From positions 66,702 to 130,701 of the forward strand of contig CAZEHJ010000001.1 of NCBI GenBank assembly GCA_964512485.1: 64,000 nucleotides of DNA. Reading direction: 5' to 3'. Under the pieces are notes generated by a model. That model made no database searches. It was not told the origin of the DNA and saw nothing but the letters and a program-made list of their open reading frames with translations. Position 1 is the first letter of the stretch; the number at the start of each line of letters is the position of its first letter. The translations under genes were made by a program, and so were the position numbers. Source of the DNA: CAZEHJ01 sp964512485. Lineage in GTDB: Bacteria; Bacteroidota; Rhodothermia; Rhodothermales; UBA10348. Positions 33,428-43,410 of this stretch are shown here, in pieces.

Positions 33428-35053
33428 TCAGTCTATTTGTTGGTCTCTGATTGCCGAATCGTTTGGACCGGAAGATTTTGCGACCTCTGTGTTCCAGACA
33501 ATCGCATCTCCTGATTCCTGTACAACTTCAGCAGAAATACGCTTGTATTCAATCTTTTCAAGTAATTCGCTGACCGCCATTTCACTCTTTTCGAGGAATG
33601 GCGCCGGCATGATTCCGAGAATGATCATCAACAAGGCCAGTGGAATAAGCAAACCGAGTTCGCGGATGTTCAGATCTTCCATGGAGGCATTCTCCTCGGA
33701 GTCGATCGTTCCCCAGAACGTGCGGTAGACCATGTACAGAAGATACACGGCCGCGAGGATAACTCCAGTTGTTGCCAGCGCGACCAGAAACGGGCTGGAC
33801 AGCACGGTGCTTTTGAAGGCACCGATCAATATTAAAAATTCACCCACAAAACCATTTAATCCCGGAAGACCGGCTGAGGCCAGAACGCTCAGGATCATGA
33901 AAAACGTAAGTACAGGAACCGAGTGAGCGATGCCACCGAAATCAGACATTTTTCGGGAATGACGTCTTTCGTAGAGCATTCCTACAATCAGGAACAGAGC
34001 GCCGGTCGAGATTCCGTGGTTGATCATCTGGATCATGGCACCTTGCAGCGCTTCGGTCGTGAATGCGAAAATCCCCAGAACGACGAAGCCAAGGTGACTG
34101 ACGGAGGAGTAGGCGACGAGCTTTTTGGCATCACTCTGCGCGCGAGAAACCAACGCTCCGTATATGATGCCGATCACGGCCAAAATAGCAAAGGTGAGCG
34201 CGTAATCATGTGCGGCATTCGGGAAGAACGGAAGGCAGAAACGAACAAGACCATACGTTCCCATTTTTAGAAGTACACCCGCCAATATTACCGAGCCACC
34301 CGTTGGAGCTTGAACGTGGGCGTCGGGCAACCACGTATGAAATGGAAACAGAGGTACCTTGATCGCGAACGCCAGAGCAAAGAGAAGAAAGAGCCATCCC
34401 TGCATGGAGACTGGCATGTTGTACTCGACCAGCTTGTACCAGTCGGTCGTGAACACCAAACCATCGAGAGTGCCTGCCGCCGCGTATCCCAGATAAATGA
34501 GGGCTACCAGCATCAGCAATGACCCAACAAGCGTGTACAGCACAAACTTGAGGGCCGCATAGATCTTGTTCTCGCCCCCCCAAATCCCGATAATGAAATA
34601 CATCGGGATGAGCGTAAGCTCGAAAAAGACATAGAAGAGGAAAATGTCGAACGCTGCAAAAACACCGGTAACGCCAGTCTGCAGGACGAGAAGCAGGGTG
34701 TAATATGGCTTGTGCTCCCTCGTGATGTAATTCCACGATGAAAGCACGACAATCGGCCCGAGGAGCGTTGTCAGCATGATGAGCAGCAGGTTCAGACCAT
34801 CGATTCCGACAAAATATTTGACGTCAAATTGGTCCGGAAACCAGCTCTCGAACGTGTCTGCCAACTGAGGGGCTGCCGATGTGGATACGGTCGGGTCGAA
34901 TCCCAGATAGAGGCCGACCGAAACCAGAAACGTCAGCGACGTCACACCGAGAGCCGACCATTTGATGGCCGATTCGCTTTTGCTGAGCATTGTCAGGGCT
35001 GCTCCGAGAAGGGGCAGGAAAATGACGATCGATGTGAGGTATGGGATATTCAT
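33428..35053 (-). CDS. nuoM: NADH-quinone oxidoreductase subunit M
   Basis: 541 residues with about 14 membrane helices. An antiporter-like proton-pumping subunit of complex I. The conserved TM7-8 region is FPFHTWLPDAHVQAPTGGSVILAGVLLKMGTYGL, followed by DAKKLVAYSSVSHLGFVVLG. ELTLIPMYFIIGIWGG contains the conserved glutamate of the proton path. Starts 36 bp after nuoL, in the normal order K-L-M. Confidence 0.97.
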   Translation of the reverse strand: MNIPYLTSIVIFLPLLGAALTMLSKSESAIKWSALGVTSLTFLVSVGLYLGFDPTVSTSAAPQLADTFESWFPDQFDVKYFVGIDGLNLLLIMLTTLLGPIVVLSSWNYITREHKPYYTLLLVLQTGVTGVFAAFDIFLFYVFFELTLIPMYFIIGIWGGENKIYAALKFVLYTLVGSLLMLVALIYLGYAAAGTLDGLVFTTDWYKLVEYNMPVSMQGWLFLLFALAFAIKVPLFPFHTWLPDAHVQAPTGGSVILAGVLLKMGTYGLVRFCLPFFPNAAHDYALTFAILAVIGIIYGALVSRAQSDAKKLVAYSSVSHLGFVVLGIFAFTTEALQGAMIQMINHGISTGALFLIVGMLYERRHSRKMSDFGGIAHSVPVLTFFMILSVLASAGLPGLNGFVGEFLILIGAFKSTVLSSPFLVALATTGVILAAVYLLYMVYRTFWGTIDSEENASMEDLNIRELGLLIPLALLMIILGIMPAPFLEKSEMAVSELLEKIEYKRISAEVVQESGDAIVWNTEVAKSSGPNDSAIRDQQID

Positions 35054-35089
35054 TTAGATCCGTGGATTACGAGGCGGCTCAGGCCTCGA

Positions 35090-37072
35090 TCAAAACAGCA
35101 TCAGCCAGATGAGAAGGACAGCTCCAAATACAATTGCCACAGCATATGAGTGAACCAGGCCAGTCTGCATGTATCTCAGCGTGAAGCTCGCTCCACGGGT
35201 AAAGAACCCTACGAAGTTGACGAGCCCGTCAATCACATACTTATCGAAAGGCGCGAGTCCGTTTTCGGCTGCACCAATCATCGGGCGAACAACAGCTTTA
35301 TCATAGGCTTCATCGAGGTAATATTTGCCCTGCCAAAGTTTATAGAGACGCCCGAATCGAGCGGAAATTTTCTCGTCGAATGAGAGGCCATGTCTTGAAT
35401 ACCAGGTCCATCCCAGGAAGACGCCCGACAGAGCGATCAGTGAGCCAAGGACGATCAGCCCCCATTCCATGCCGAGGCCGACGTGACCATCGAATACTGC
35501 CTCAGAGACGGGACCGTTTTCACCTGCCAGCCAATGATGGATCCAGTTCAATTCGCCGTGGGCAATCACAGCCGGTATTCCGAGGTACCCCCCGACGACA
35601 GACATTCCGGCCAGGACCCACAGCGGGACGGTCATCGTCCAGGGAGATTCATGAGGCCTGATTGTGTCAGCGTGAGGCCAACGAGGCTCACCTTCGAAAG
35701 TCAGAACGTACGCGCGAGTCATGTACACGGCCGTCAAGAATGCCGTCAGAAGACCAACAATCCAGACGAACCAGCCGGCGTCGAAACCAAACATTCCCGC
35801 TTCGAAGGCCTTGAAAAGAATCTCATCCTTCGAGAAGAACCCCGACAGAAGGGGTATCCCAGAAATGGCGAGCGTGGAAATCAAAAAGGTCGTGCGCGTG
35901 GCGGGCATGAAGCTCTTGAGGCCTCCCATCGTTCGCATGTCTTGCGGATCGAGTTCGTGACCGTGACCGTCGTGAGCGAGCTCGTGTTCGACCTCATGCA
36001 TGCCGTGGATAACACTTCCTGAACCAAGGAAGAGGCAGCCTTTGAAGAAAGCGTGGGTCATGACATGGAATATGGCAACATAAAAGGCCCCGACACCCGT
36101 CGCCAAAAACATGTAGCCCAGCTGAGACACGGTCGAGTAGGCAAGTACTTTCTTGATGTCGTTCTGCGTGATGGCAATGGTAGCCGCGACGAGGGCGGTA
36201 ATGGCCCCCACGATCGCGATGAGCGCCATGATCCCGTCGGCCATCAAAACCAGAGGGGAAAGCCGAGCAAGTAAATACAGTCCCGACGTGACCATCGTGG
36301 CGGCATGGATCAGAGCTGATACCGGAGTTGGACCGGCCATGGCGTCAGGAAGCCAGGTGAACAGCGGAATCTGCGCGCTCTTACCTGTGGCTCCGATGAA
36401 CAGCAGCAGGACGATCAGGTAGATCGTGCCTTCGGACATCGTCAGTCCATCTGTCAGGATCGAATCGAAATCCAGCGCTCCAATTTCCTTGAAGATCATG
36501 AACATGGCCAGCAGGAATGCAAAATCCCCGATGCGGTTCATAATGAATGCCTTGTTCGCAGCTGCGCTGTTCTTGAGATCCTTGTACCAGAATCCAATCA
36601 GCAGATACGAACACAACCCGACGCCTTCCCATCCCAGGAACAGGACGACCAGATTGTTGCCCAGCACCAGATTCAGCATGGCGAAAATGAACAGATTCAA
36701 ATAGGCGAAGAAGCGCCAGAATCCGTCGTCACCGTGCATATATCCCACTGCATACAGATGAATCAGACCCCCTACACCTGTCACGATCAGAGTCATGAGC
36801 AGGGACAATTCGTCAATCCGATAGGCAAAACTCACCGAGAGTTCGCCCGCTGCAAACCAGATGAATGCGTCGGCGACTATGGCGTCGCCCTCAAAATTCA
36901 GAAAAAGGAAGAGTGTGATCAGAAACGGAATCGCCACCATGCTGGTCGCGATCGATGAGATCACCCCTTCCCGACTCCGAAATGACGGGACGAACAGCCC
37001 GAGGAGTCCGGTGAAGGCAGCTCCCAGGAGGGGAAGCAGGATGACAAGTTTTATCAGGAGTTCAGGCTCCAT
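35090..37072 (-). CDS. nuoL: NADH-quinone oxidoreductase subunit L
   Basis: 660 residues with about 16 membrane helices, the distal antiporter-like subunit of complex I. The core motif is PLFTWLPDAMAGPTPVSALIHAATMVTSGLYLLARL, followed by DIKKVLAYSTVSQLGYMFLATGVGAF. The C-terminal part contains the long lateral helix region, which couples the antiporter modules. A histidine-rich loop (HDGHGHE) lies near residue 375. Separated from nuoK by a hairpin. Confidence 0.97.
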   Translation of the reverse strand: MEPELLIKLVILLPLLGAAFTGLLGLFVPSFRSREGVISSIATSMVAIPFLITLFLFLNFEGDAIVADAFIWFAAGELSVSFAYRIDELSLLMTLIVTGVGGLIHLYAVGYMHGDDGFWRFFAYLNLFIFAMLNLVLGNNLVVLFLGWEGVGLCSYLLIGFWYKDLKNSAAANKAFIMNRIGDFAFLLAMFMIFKEIGALDFDSILTDGLTMSEGTIYLIVLLLFIGATGKSAQIPLFTWLPDAMAGPTPVSALIHAATMVTSGLYLLARLSPLVLMADGIMALIAIVGAITALVAATIAITQNDIKKVLAYSTVSQLGYMFLATGVGAFYVAIFHVMTHAFFKGCLFLGSGSVIHGMHEVEHELAHDGHGHELDPQDMRTMGGLKSFMPATRTTFLISTLAISGIPLLSGFFSKDEILFKAFEAGMFGFDAGWFVWIVGLLTAFLTAVYMTRAYVLTFEGEPRWPHADTIRPHESPWTMTVPLWVLAGMSVVGGYLGIPAVIAHGELNWIHHWLAGENGPVSEAVFDGHVGLGMEWGLIVLGSLIALSGVFLGWTWYSRHGLSFDEKISARFGRLYKLWQGKYYLDEAYDKAVVRPMIGAAENGLAPFDKYVIDGLVNFVGFFTRGASFTLRYMQTGLVHSYAVAIVFGAVLLIWLMLF

Positions 37073-37088
37073 CAGGTGTCTGAGAGGT

Positions 37089-37112
37089 GGGCGCGCCCGT
37101 GCGGGCGCGCCC
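37089..37112 (-). promoter_or_regulatory. GC-rich hairpin between nuoK and nuoL
   Basis: Perfect 10-bp stem (37089-37098 and 37103-37112) with a GTGC loop and no T tract. It is more likely an mRNA processing or stability element within the operon than a terminator. Confidence 0.5.
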
Positions 37113-37120
37113 TGATTCAG

Positions 37121-37426
37121 CTAATATTTGAACAGATTGATCTTCGTGATGTCGATCGTGAGCTTGTTTCGGAAAATCGCGATTACCAGCGCCAGCCCGA
37201 CAGCCGCTTCCGCTGCGGCAACGGACATCACGAAAAAAACCAATATCAGACCGGCGGAGTCCCCGAGGGATTGACTGATTGCTACCAGAGAGAGATTGAC
37301 CGAATTAAGCATCAATTCCACGCACATCAGCATAACAATGGCATTCCTGCGGAACAGGAATCCGAGTACCCCCATCGAGAACAGCAAAGCGCTGAGCGTC
37401 AGATACCAGTTAAGCGTGATTTCCAT
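37121..37426 (-). CDS. nuoK: NADH-quinone oxidoreductase subunit K
   Basis: 101 residues with three membrane helices, normal for NuoK. CVELMLNSVNLSLVAIS carries the conserved glutamate of the membrane-arm proton path. It follows nuoJ by 19 bases and precedes nuoL. Confidence 0.95.
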   Translation of the reverse strand: MEITLNWYLTLSALLFSMGVLGFLFRRNAIVMLMCVELMLNSVNLSLVAISQSLGDSAGLILVFFVMSVAAAEAAVGLALVIAIFRNKLTIDITKINLFKY

Positions 37427-37445
37427 GGAAAACTATATAGGGTTT

Positions 37446-37955
37446 TTAAACAGGTTGCTTCTTGGCGATGACGACTGCTCCGATCGTTGCGGCCAATAGC
37501 AGAATTCCAATCACCTCGAGCGGCATGGCGTATTTGGTGAACAGGACCGTAGCCAGCGAAGTGGCCGAGCCGTTACTGGCCGCGGCCTCCAGAGCAATCG
37601 GATCCGGCATCACTTCCAGCGCATCCGCTACGATGAACATCATCATGGCCAGCAATCCCATTCCCAGGGTGAAAGCGAAGATGCGACGCCAGTCAACCCT
37701 TTTCAGATCGGGCGTCTCCGACAGATTCAGCAGCATGATGACGAACAGGAAAAGAACCATGATGGCTCCGGCGTAGACGAGAACCTGAATTACAGCGATA
37801 AACTCTGCGTTGACGCTCAGATAAAGCCCGGCAACACAGAACAGATTCAGGATGAGCCAGAGAGCACTGTTGACCGGGTTCTTGGAAAGGAGCATTCCCA
37901 GTGCTGCTGCGAGTGCAACGGTGGCCAGCACGAAGAACAGAATGGAGGCGGTCAT
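37446..37955 (-). CDS. nuoJ: NADH-quinone oxidoreductase subunit J
   Basis: 169 residues with five membrane helices. NPVNSALWLILNLFCVAGLYLSVNAEFIAVIQVLVYAGAIMVLFLFVIMLL is the family core, containing the pi-bulge helix that couples quinone reduction to the pump. It is the first gene of the transcription unit; nuoA to nuoI are not in the window and must be encoded elsewhere. Confidence 0.95.
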   Translation of the reverse strand: MTASILFFVLATVALAAALGMLLSKNPVNSALWLILNLFCVAGLYLSVNAEFIAVIQVLVYAGAIMVLFLFVIMLLNLSETPDLKRVDWRRIFAFTLGMGLLAMMMFIVADALEVMPDPIALEAAASNGSATSLATVLFTKYAMPLEVIGILLLAATIGAVVIAKKQPV

Positions 37956-38429
37956 GAGCGTGGAGTGTCCAAAAAATATGGTCGCGGACTCTGTCCGAAA
38001 CCTCTCCCAATTCGGCCCGCAAATTAGCTATCGATGCAGGCATGGGCAAGGACGGATTGAATAAAGAAAGGGAGAGAGGATGTTTAGTGACCGCGTGTTT
38101 TGAAGCAGACGATTCGTGGATTGGGTAAGGAAGATTCGAAGCGTGTATTGGGGGAGTAGTTCAATCAGGGCCGACTCGGTTTCGACCCACAAGTATTCTG
38201 TTCATGTATCAGTTCATCATCGCTGCAGCTCCGGTCGCCATTGCTTCAATGGCCACCGTTTCGGATCTCAACTTTGCCACACGCTAGTGTTGCTTAGCTG
38301 GACCGATTATTTCAATCTTGCAGGTGACGATGATGACGATCTCTTCGATTTCTTGGCTGATTTCAGTTCTGCCAGTCTCTTGATCTGAATTGTTGATTCG
38401 TCTACTGCATATCAGGACGAATCAAATAA
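37956..38429. other. 474-bp divergent intergenic region without a gene
   Basis: Between nuoJ (minus) and the MATE gene (plus). It should hold both promoters. A 7-bp hairpin (GCCATTG/CAATGGC) lies at 38237-38253. A 27-codon frame at 38204 looks random. The stretch GGGGGAGTAGTTCAATCAG near 38150 resembles a tRNA 5' end, but no cloverleaf can be closed. Confidence 0.6.
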
Positions 38430-39854
38430 ATGCATTCAGATAATTCAAATAGTTCAATAACAGAGAACTCAACCTCCCTCTGGCGCGACATCGTCGCTAC
38501 CCTTCGCGGAAAACCTCACGACTACACGTCCGGTAGTCTGTGGAGGGCCATTCTTGTGCTTTCGGTACCCATGGTACTCGAAATGATGATGCAGTCGGTC
38601 TTCGAGATCGTCGACATCTTCTATGTCGGGAAATTGGGATCTGACGCCGTTGCAGCGGTCGGTCTGACGGCTTCGTTCATCATCATCATCTTCGCCATCG
38701 GCCTGGGCCTCAGTATGGCTGCTTCGGCAATGGTGGCGCGCAGGATCGGAGAGAAAGATCCGGATGGTGCGGCGCGGGCATCATGGCAAGCCATCGTTAT
38801 GACGATTGGTTTTGCAATCCCGGCTGGCCTCGTGGGAGCGTATTTCGCCCCGGAAATCCTCGGATTGATGGGAGCTGCCGAAAGTGTCAAAGAGATAGGA
38901 ACAGGCTATGCGGCCGTCATGACGGGCACCAATGTGGTCATCCTTCTCCTGTTTCTGTTCAACGCCATTTTCCGCGGTGCGGGCGATGCGAGCGCCGCAA
39001 TGCGTGCATTGTGGCTCGCCAACATCCTGAATATCATCCTGGATCCGATGTTCATTTTCGGATTCGGACCGATACCGGAAATGGGTGTTACCGGGGCCGC
39101 GGTTGCCACTTCGATCGGCAGAGCCATTGGAGTCGGGTATCAGGTCTGGATCTTGGTGGGAGGTCGCAGTCGCGTACGCTTGCGCAAGAAACACTGCCAC
39201 ATCGATCCATCTGTGCTTCGCACAATGCTCAAGATCTCTGGGCCAGGGATGTTGCAGTATCTGGTAGGAACGGCCAGTTGGCTGGCTGTCATGCGCCTGG
39301 TTGCCGATTTCGGAAGTGATGCTCTTGCGGGTTACACCATTGCGATTCGCGTCATCATTTTTGCGCTACTTCCGTCGTGGGGCATAAGCAATGCCGCCGC
39401 AACGCTGGTGGGCCAAAATCTGGGAGCCGGTCAACCGGAACGGGCGGAGAAGTCAGTCTGGTTGTGTACCGGACTTGACGTAGGATTCCTTACCACACTC
39501 GGACTCATCTTCTGGGTAATGGCACCGGAGGTTGTCGCCATTTTTGTGGAGTCGCCCGAAGCCATCGCGGTCGGGATCGAGAGCATGCGCATACTCACGA
39601 TCATCTATCCCGTATGGGCCGTCGGCATGGTGACGGTGCAGTCATTCAATGGTGCCGGTGACACGAAGACCCCGACCTGGATCCATTTCTTCTCATTCTG
39701 GGCCCTGCAGATTCCATTGGCGTGGTATCTGGCGCATCCCGGAGGATTCGAAACAGCTGGAATATTCTGGGCAATCGCTGTGGCTCAATGTGTCGCAGCA
39801 GCCTGGAGTGCTCATCTGTTCCGTAAAGGAAAGTGGAAGCACATCGAGGTTTGA
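38430..39854 (+). CDS. MATE family exporter
   Basis: 474 residues with 12 membrane helices in two homologous halves, each beginning with the MATE pattern (RAILVLSVPMVLEMMMQSVFEIVDIFYVGKLGSDAVAAVGL, and later LKISGPGMLQYLVGTASWLAVMRLVADFGSDALAGYTIAIR). Family members export cationic drugs or metabolites by Na+ or H+ antiport. NGAGDTKTP near residue 408 is typical of the NorM/DinF-like group. It is divergent from nuoJ and ends in a strong terminator; the substrate is unknown. Confidence 0.93.
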   Translation: MHSDNSNSSITENSTSLWRDIVATLRGKPHDYTSGSLWRAILVLSVPMVLEMMMQSVFEIVDIFYVGKLGSDAVAAVGLTASFIIIIFAIGLGLSMAASAMVARRIGEKDPDGAARASWQAIVMTIGFAIPAGLVGAYFAPEILGLMGAAESVKEIGTGYAAVMTGTNVVILLLFLFNAIFRGAGDASAAMRALWLANILNIILDPMFIFGFGPIPEMGVTGAAVATSIGRAIGVGYQVWILVGGRSRVRLRKKHCHIDPSVLRTMLKISGPGMLQYLVGTASWLAVMRLVADFGSDALAGYTIAIRVIIFALLPSWGISNAAATLVGQNLGAGQPERAEKSVWLCTGLDVGFLTTLGLIFWVMAPEVVAIFVESPEAIAVGIESMRILTIIYPVWAVGMVTVQSFNGAGDTKTPTWIHFFSFWALQIPLAWYLAHPGGFETAGIFWAIAVAQCVAAAWSAHLFRKGKWKHIEV

Positions 39855-39916
39855 CGCTTCCTGTTTGGCGGAGCGAAGCCCAACTGTCCATGTGGTTCGC
39901 AGGAAAAGCTTGACGT

Positions 39917-39957
39917 CGTGGGGATGCCCCAGTTTGTTTCACTGGGGCATCCCCACG
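39917..39957. terminator. Strong hairpin after the MATE gene
   Basis: 17-bp perfect stem (39917-39933 and 39941-39957) with a 7-base T-rich loop, about 60 bp past the stop codon. Confidence 0.75.
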
Positions 39958-40048
39958 AACATTTTCGGCGAATAAATCTTGTTCGTCATACCTTTGGACC
40001 GAAGGAGAAGACAGACGAATTGAGCCGGCAAAACGAGGAGTACAGAAC

Positions 40049-41445
40049 GTGTCCCGACTTCTGAACGAGCTTTCCCAAAAGACAGCAAATGAGCACCTGA
40101 AAGAGAGATTTCGGCGTCTGCTGACTGCGGACGCTGTGGATCCGGGCAGGGTGGCACCGGNNNNNNNNNNNNNNNNNNNNNNNNNNNNNNNNNNNNNNNN
40201 NNNNNNNNNNNNNNNNNNNNNNNNNNNNNNNNNNNNNNNNNNNNNNNNNNNNNNNNNNNNGTCCAACTGCAATTCGTACCGGGTCGTATCGAGGTCTTCG
40301 GAAAACACACGGACTATGCGGGTGGTGAAAGCCTGACGTGTGCCTCTCAGCACGGAATCGCTGCATTTGTTCAGCGCCACGACGCACCATCGCTCGTCAT
40401 CGACGACTACGCCCGGTCTACAACAATCGAACTGACATACGATGACCCGGTCGCCGCGCCTTCCTGGTCTCTCTACCCGGCGGCAGTCTTGAAGCGCATG
40501 ATCCGCCACTTTGGTGTCCCCAGACGGGGCGTACGGCTCGGCATTCATTCTGACCTTCCGGGTGCGTCAGGAATGAGTTCTTCTTCAAGCCTGATCATTT
40601 CGGTCATTCTGGCTCTCCTGCAAGATGAGGGCTACGAGTCGGCCCGATCAATTCTGAACTCACCCGTTGAATTGGCCGGCTTTGCTGGCGCGCTCGAGTC
40701 AGGCGCCGACTACGGACCGTTTTCAGGCGATCAGGGCGTCGGTACAAAAGGAGGATCGCAGGATCATACAGCCATTTTGATGTCATCGGCTGGAGAACTT
40801 GGACTGTATTCGTATGAGCCCATCGACAAACTGAGCGCGATCAAATTGCCGGAGGATGTGATTTTCGTGGTGGGCACGAGTGGAGTCAAGGCCCGGAAAA
40901 CAGGCCAGGCGAAGGAGCGCTACAATGCGGCGAGCCTGGCGGCGAGGGAGGTGGCCAGAATGTACTCGGAGGATGTCGGGGAGTCGTATTCAAATCTGGG
41001 ATCGATGATGGCCTCGCCGAACTTTGACAGAGATGGCCTGCGACACTGCATTCAAGACGAACTCCTTTGGAATCGTTTCAGTCAGTATGAACGCGAGTGC
41101 GCACTGGTCATTCCCAGGGCTATGGAAGCTCTTGCCCGGCGAGACTGGGCCACGTTTGGAGCCATGAGTGACGAGTCGCAGCGGATGGCCGCAGAACTGC
41201 TTGGCAATCAGGTTCCTGAAACGGTTGACCTTGCCCGAATTGCACGAGAGGCGGGAGCACTTGGCGCATCCAGCTTCGGAGCGGGGTTCGGTGGAGCCGT
41301 CTGGGCCCTCATCGCCCGCGACGATTCAAAACGATTCCTGTCCCACTGGCGGACCAGCTATCTGGAATCGTATCCCCAGCACGCCGGGAAATCACGATTT
41401 TTCAGGGACAGCCCGGGCGAAGGAGCCTGGACTGTTAAGTCCTGA
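40049..41445 (+). CDS. Galactokinase-like GHMP kinase (interrupted by an assembly gap)
   Basis: The GTG start at 40049 has a GAGGAG ribosome site nine bases upstream; the first 37 codons (MSRLLNELSQKTANEHL...) run into a 100-N gap. After the gap the frame from 40261 gives the galactokinase signature FVPGRIEVFGKHTDYAGGESL, then the ATP-binding LPGASGMSSSSSL, GGSQDHTAI with the catalytic aspartate, and C-terminal GASSFGAGFGGAVWAL. The two sides differ in phase only because 100 N is an arbitrary length. The usual glutamate of galactokinase GEHTDY is a lysine here. Likely a sugar kinase acting on galactose or GalNAc. Overlaps nothing; SSS gene convergent. Confidence 0.82.
40161..40260. other. Assembly gap (100 N) inside the sugar-kinase gene
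   Basis: Exactly 100 N between ...GTGGCACCGG and GTCCAACTGC. The flanks differ, unlike those of the first gap. Confidence 0.99.
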
Positions 41446-41449
41446 TGAC

Positions 41450-43219
41450 TCAATCGAAATTCAGTCTCGGCCAGATCTTCGCCAGTCCCCACGCGCAACC
41501 GAGTGCTATCGCTGAGACGACGACCGCCAGCGTGGTTTCGCTGTAGAGGAAGTATCCTGTGGCGAAGAGTGTCCCGTAGATCGCCCCCGCACCAAATACC
41601 ATGGCCAGCACGGCGAGAGGGAAGTCAGACCCATCTTCTGAAGTGTCTTCCTCGATTTGAGCGACAATGTGTTTCCAGCCTTTTCCACCGGGTCGGATCT
41701 TGCGATAAAATCTGATGAGTGTTTCATCATCCGTGGGCGAGAAGACGAAGGCGGCTGTGACCCAGGCTATGGTTGTGATGATGACACCGACGCCCAGTTG
41801 CTGCCAGGCTTCGAGCCCCATTCCGTCGGTAAAAGCAAAAAAGAGCGCAAGAGCAAAGGAAACGATCATGGCTGTCAATTCAGATTCAGCATTGACGCGC
41901 CACCAGAACCATCTCAGGATGAAGATGAGACCCGTACCGGCTCCAATCTGAAGAATGATATTGAACACCTGCAACGCGTTTTCCAGAAAAAGGGCCAGCG
42001 TGCAGGCGACTACCATCAAAATGACGGTTGAGGCGCGACCGGCCCAGACCTGTTGGTTTTCTGACGCCTCAGGATTGATGAATCGGTGGTAGAGGTCGTT
42101 GACAACGATGGAAGAGCCCCAGTTCACCTGAGATGACATGGTAGACATGTACGCGGCTGCCAGGGATGTCACAACCAGCCCGAGTAATCCCGCCGGCAGA
42201 TAGGTGAGCATTGCCGGATAGGCGAGATCATTACGAACGACTTGTTCAGGAACGTTGGGAAATCTTTCTGCGATGGAGGCCAGATCCGGAAACACAACCA
42301 GCGATGCAAGAGCGATCAGAATCCACGGCCATGGGCGCAAAGCGTAGTGCAGAACATTGAAAAGAAGCGTCGCTCCCGCGGCTTCGCGTTCGCTTCGCGC
42401 AGAGAGCATGCGCTGGGCCAGATATCCACCACCACCCGGCTCAGCACCGGGATAGTAGGCTGCCCACCACTGAATGGCGATGGGAATGATGAACACCGGC
42501 AACAGGTCATTGAGCGAACCCGAAGAAAACGAAGGCAGGAACGAGAGGGCAGGCGCCACATTTTCGTGTGACAGCAGATTCGAAAGACCTCCCACCTCAG
42601 GCAGGTTCAGAACGTAAATGGTGGCCCAGATACTTCCGACCATAGCGATCGCAAACTGAATCATATCAGTCAGAACCACACCTCGCAATCCGCCCAGCGC
42701 CGAGTAAACCATGGTGATGGTGGCGGCGATGACGACGGTCTGCAGGGGAGACCAGTCCATCATCACACTTCCGATCTTGATCGCAGCCAGCGTGACCGAA
42801 GCCATGATGATGATGTTGAAAACGATCCCCAGATAGACGGCTCGAAATCCCCTCAAAAAGGCTGCAATAGGGCCTGAATAACGTATTTCATAGAATTCCA
42901 CATCGGTCAGTACACCGGAGCGGCGCCACAGACGTGCGTATAGAAAGACGGTCAGCATTCCCGTCAGAAGGAATGCCCACCATGTCCAGTTGCCGTCCGT
43001 TCCTGATCCGCGAACGATGTCGGTTACCAGGTTTGGTGTGTCCGTCGAAAACGTGGTCGCGACCATGGAAATCCCCAGGAGCCACCAAGGCATGGATTGT
43101 CCGGCAAGAAAGAAGGATCGGAAGTTTTTCCCGGATCGCCTCGAAACTGATAGTCCAATGACGATGGAGAGCGCAAAGAACGCGCCCATAATCACCCAGT
43201 CGAGAGTCGAGAGTTGCAT
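41450..43219 (-). CDS. Sodium:solute symporter (SSS family)
   Basis: 589 residues from the ATG at 43219 (MQLSTLDWVIMGAFFALSI...); the frame runs 54 bases further up without homology. About 14 membrane helices. Matches to SSS transporters of the SGLT type include SFFLAGQSMPWWLLGISMVATTFSTDTPNLVTDI, MVYSALGGLRGVVLTDMIQFAIAM and AAYMSTMSSQVNWGSSIVVNDLYHRF. It couples Na+ entry to uptake of a sugar or similar solute. It converges on the sugar-kinase gene and is divergent from the GH109-like gene, so these three probably form a sugar-use module. Confidence 0.92.
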   Translation of the reverse strand: MQLSTLDWVIMGAFFALSIVIGLSVSRRSGKNFRSFFLAGQSMPWWLLGISMVATTFSTDTPNLVTDIVRGSGTDGNWTWWAFLLTGMLTVFLYARLWRRSGVLTDVEFYEIRYSGPIAAFLRGFRAVYLGIVFNIIIMASVTLAAIKIGSVMMDWSPLQTVVIAATITMVYSALGGLRGVVLTDMIQFAIAMVGSIWATIYVLNLPEVGGLSNLLSHENVAPALSFLPSFSSGSLNDLLPVFIIPIAIQWWAAYYPGAEPGGGGYLAQRMLSARSEREAAGATLLFNVLHYALRPWPWILIALASLVVFPDLASIAERFPNVPEQVVRNDLAYPAMLTYLPAGLLGLVVTSLAAAYMSTMSSQVNWGSSIVVNDLYHRFINPEASENQQVWAGRASTVILMVVACTLALFLENALQVFNIILQIGAGTGLIFILRWFWWRVNAESELTAMIVSFALALFFAFTDGMGLEAWQQLGVGVIITTIAWVTAAFVFSPTDDETLIRFYRKIRPGGKGWKHIVAQIEEDTSEDGSDFPLAVLAMVFGAGAIYGTLFATGYFLYSETTLAVVVSAIALGCAWGLAKIWPRLNFD

Positions 43220-43410
43220 GGCTGTTTGATGGTGGCCCGGGAAAATGGCAAAACGATCTGCCGAATGTAGCAACTCTTCCTTCCATTATCGCAGTATCAG
43301 AGAGTTTTCTGCTTGACATTCGTTCATCGCAGGCCGTACTTCGAAGCCGCGCCGGATGCTGCCTCCGGGCGCTGCGACACATCACCTCACATTTTCAGAA
43401 CGTGGATCGA

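Noticed and set aside
38140..38200. tRNA-like or riboswitch-like stretch (GGGGGAGTAG...GGTTTCGACCC)
   Set aside because: The 5' part resembles a tRNA start and also the yybP-ykoY loop, but no D-arm, anticodon arm or complete manganese-riboswitch core can be built.
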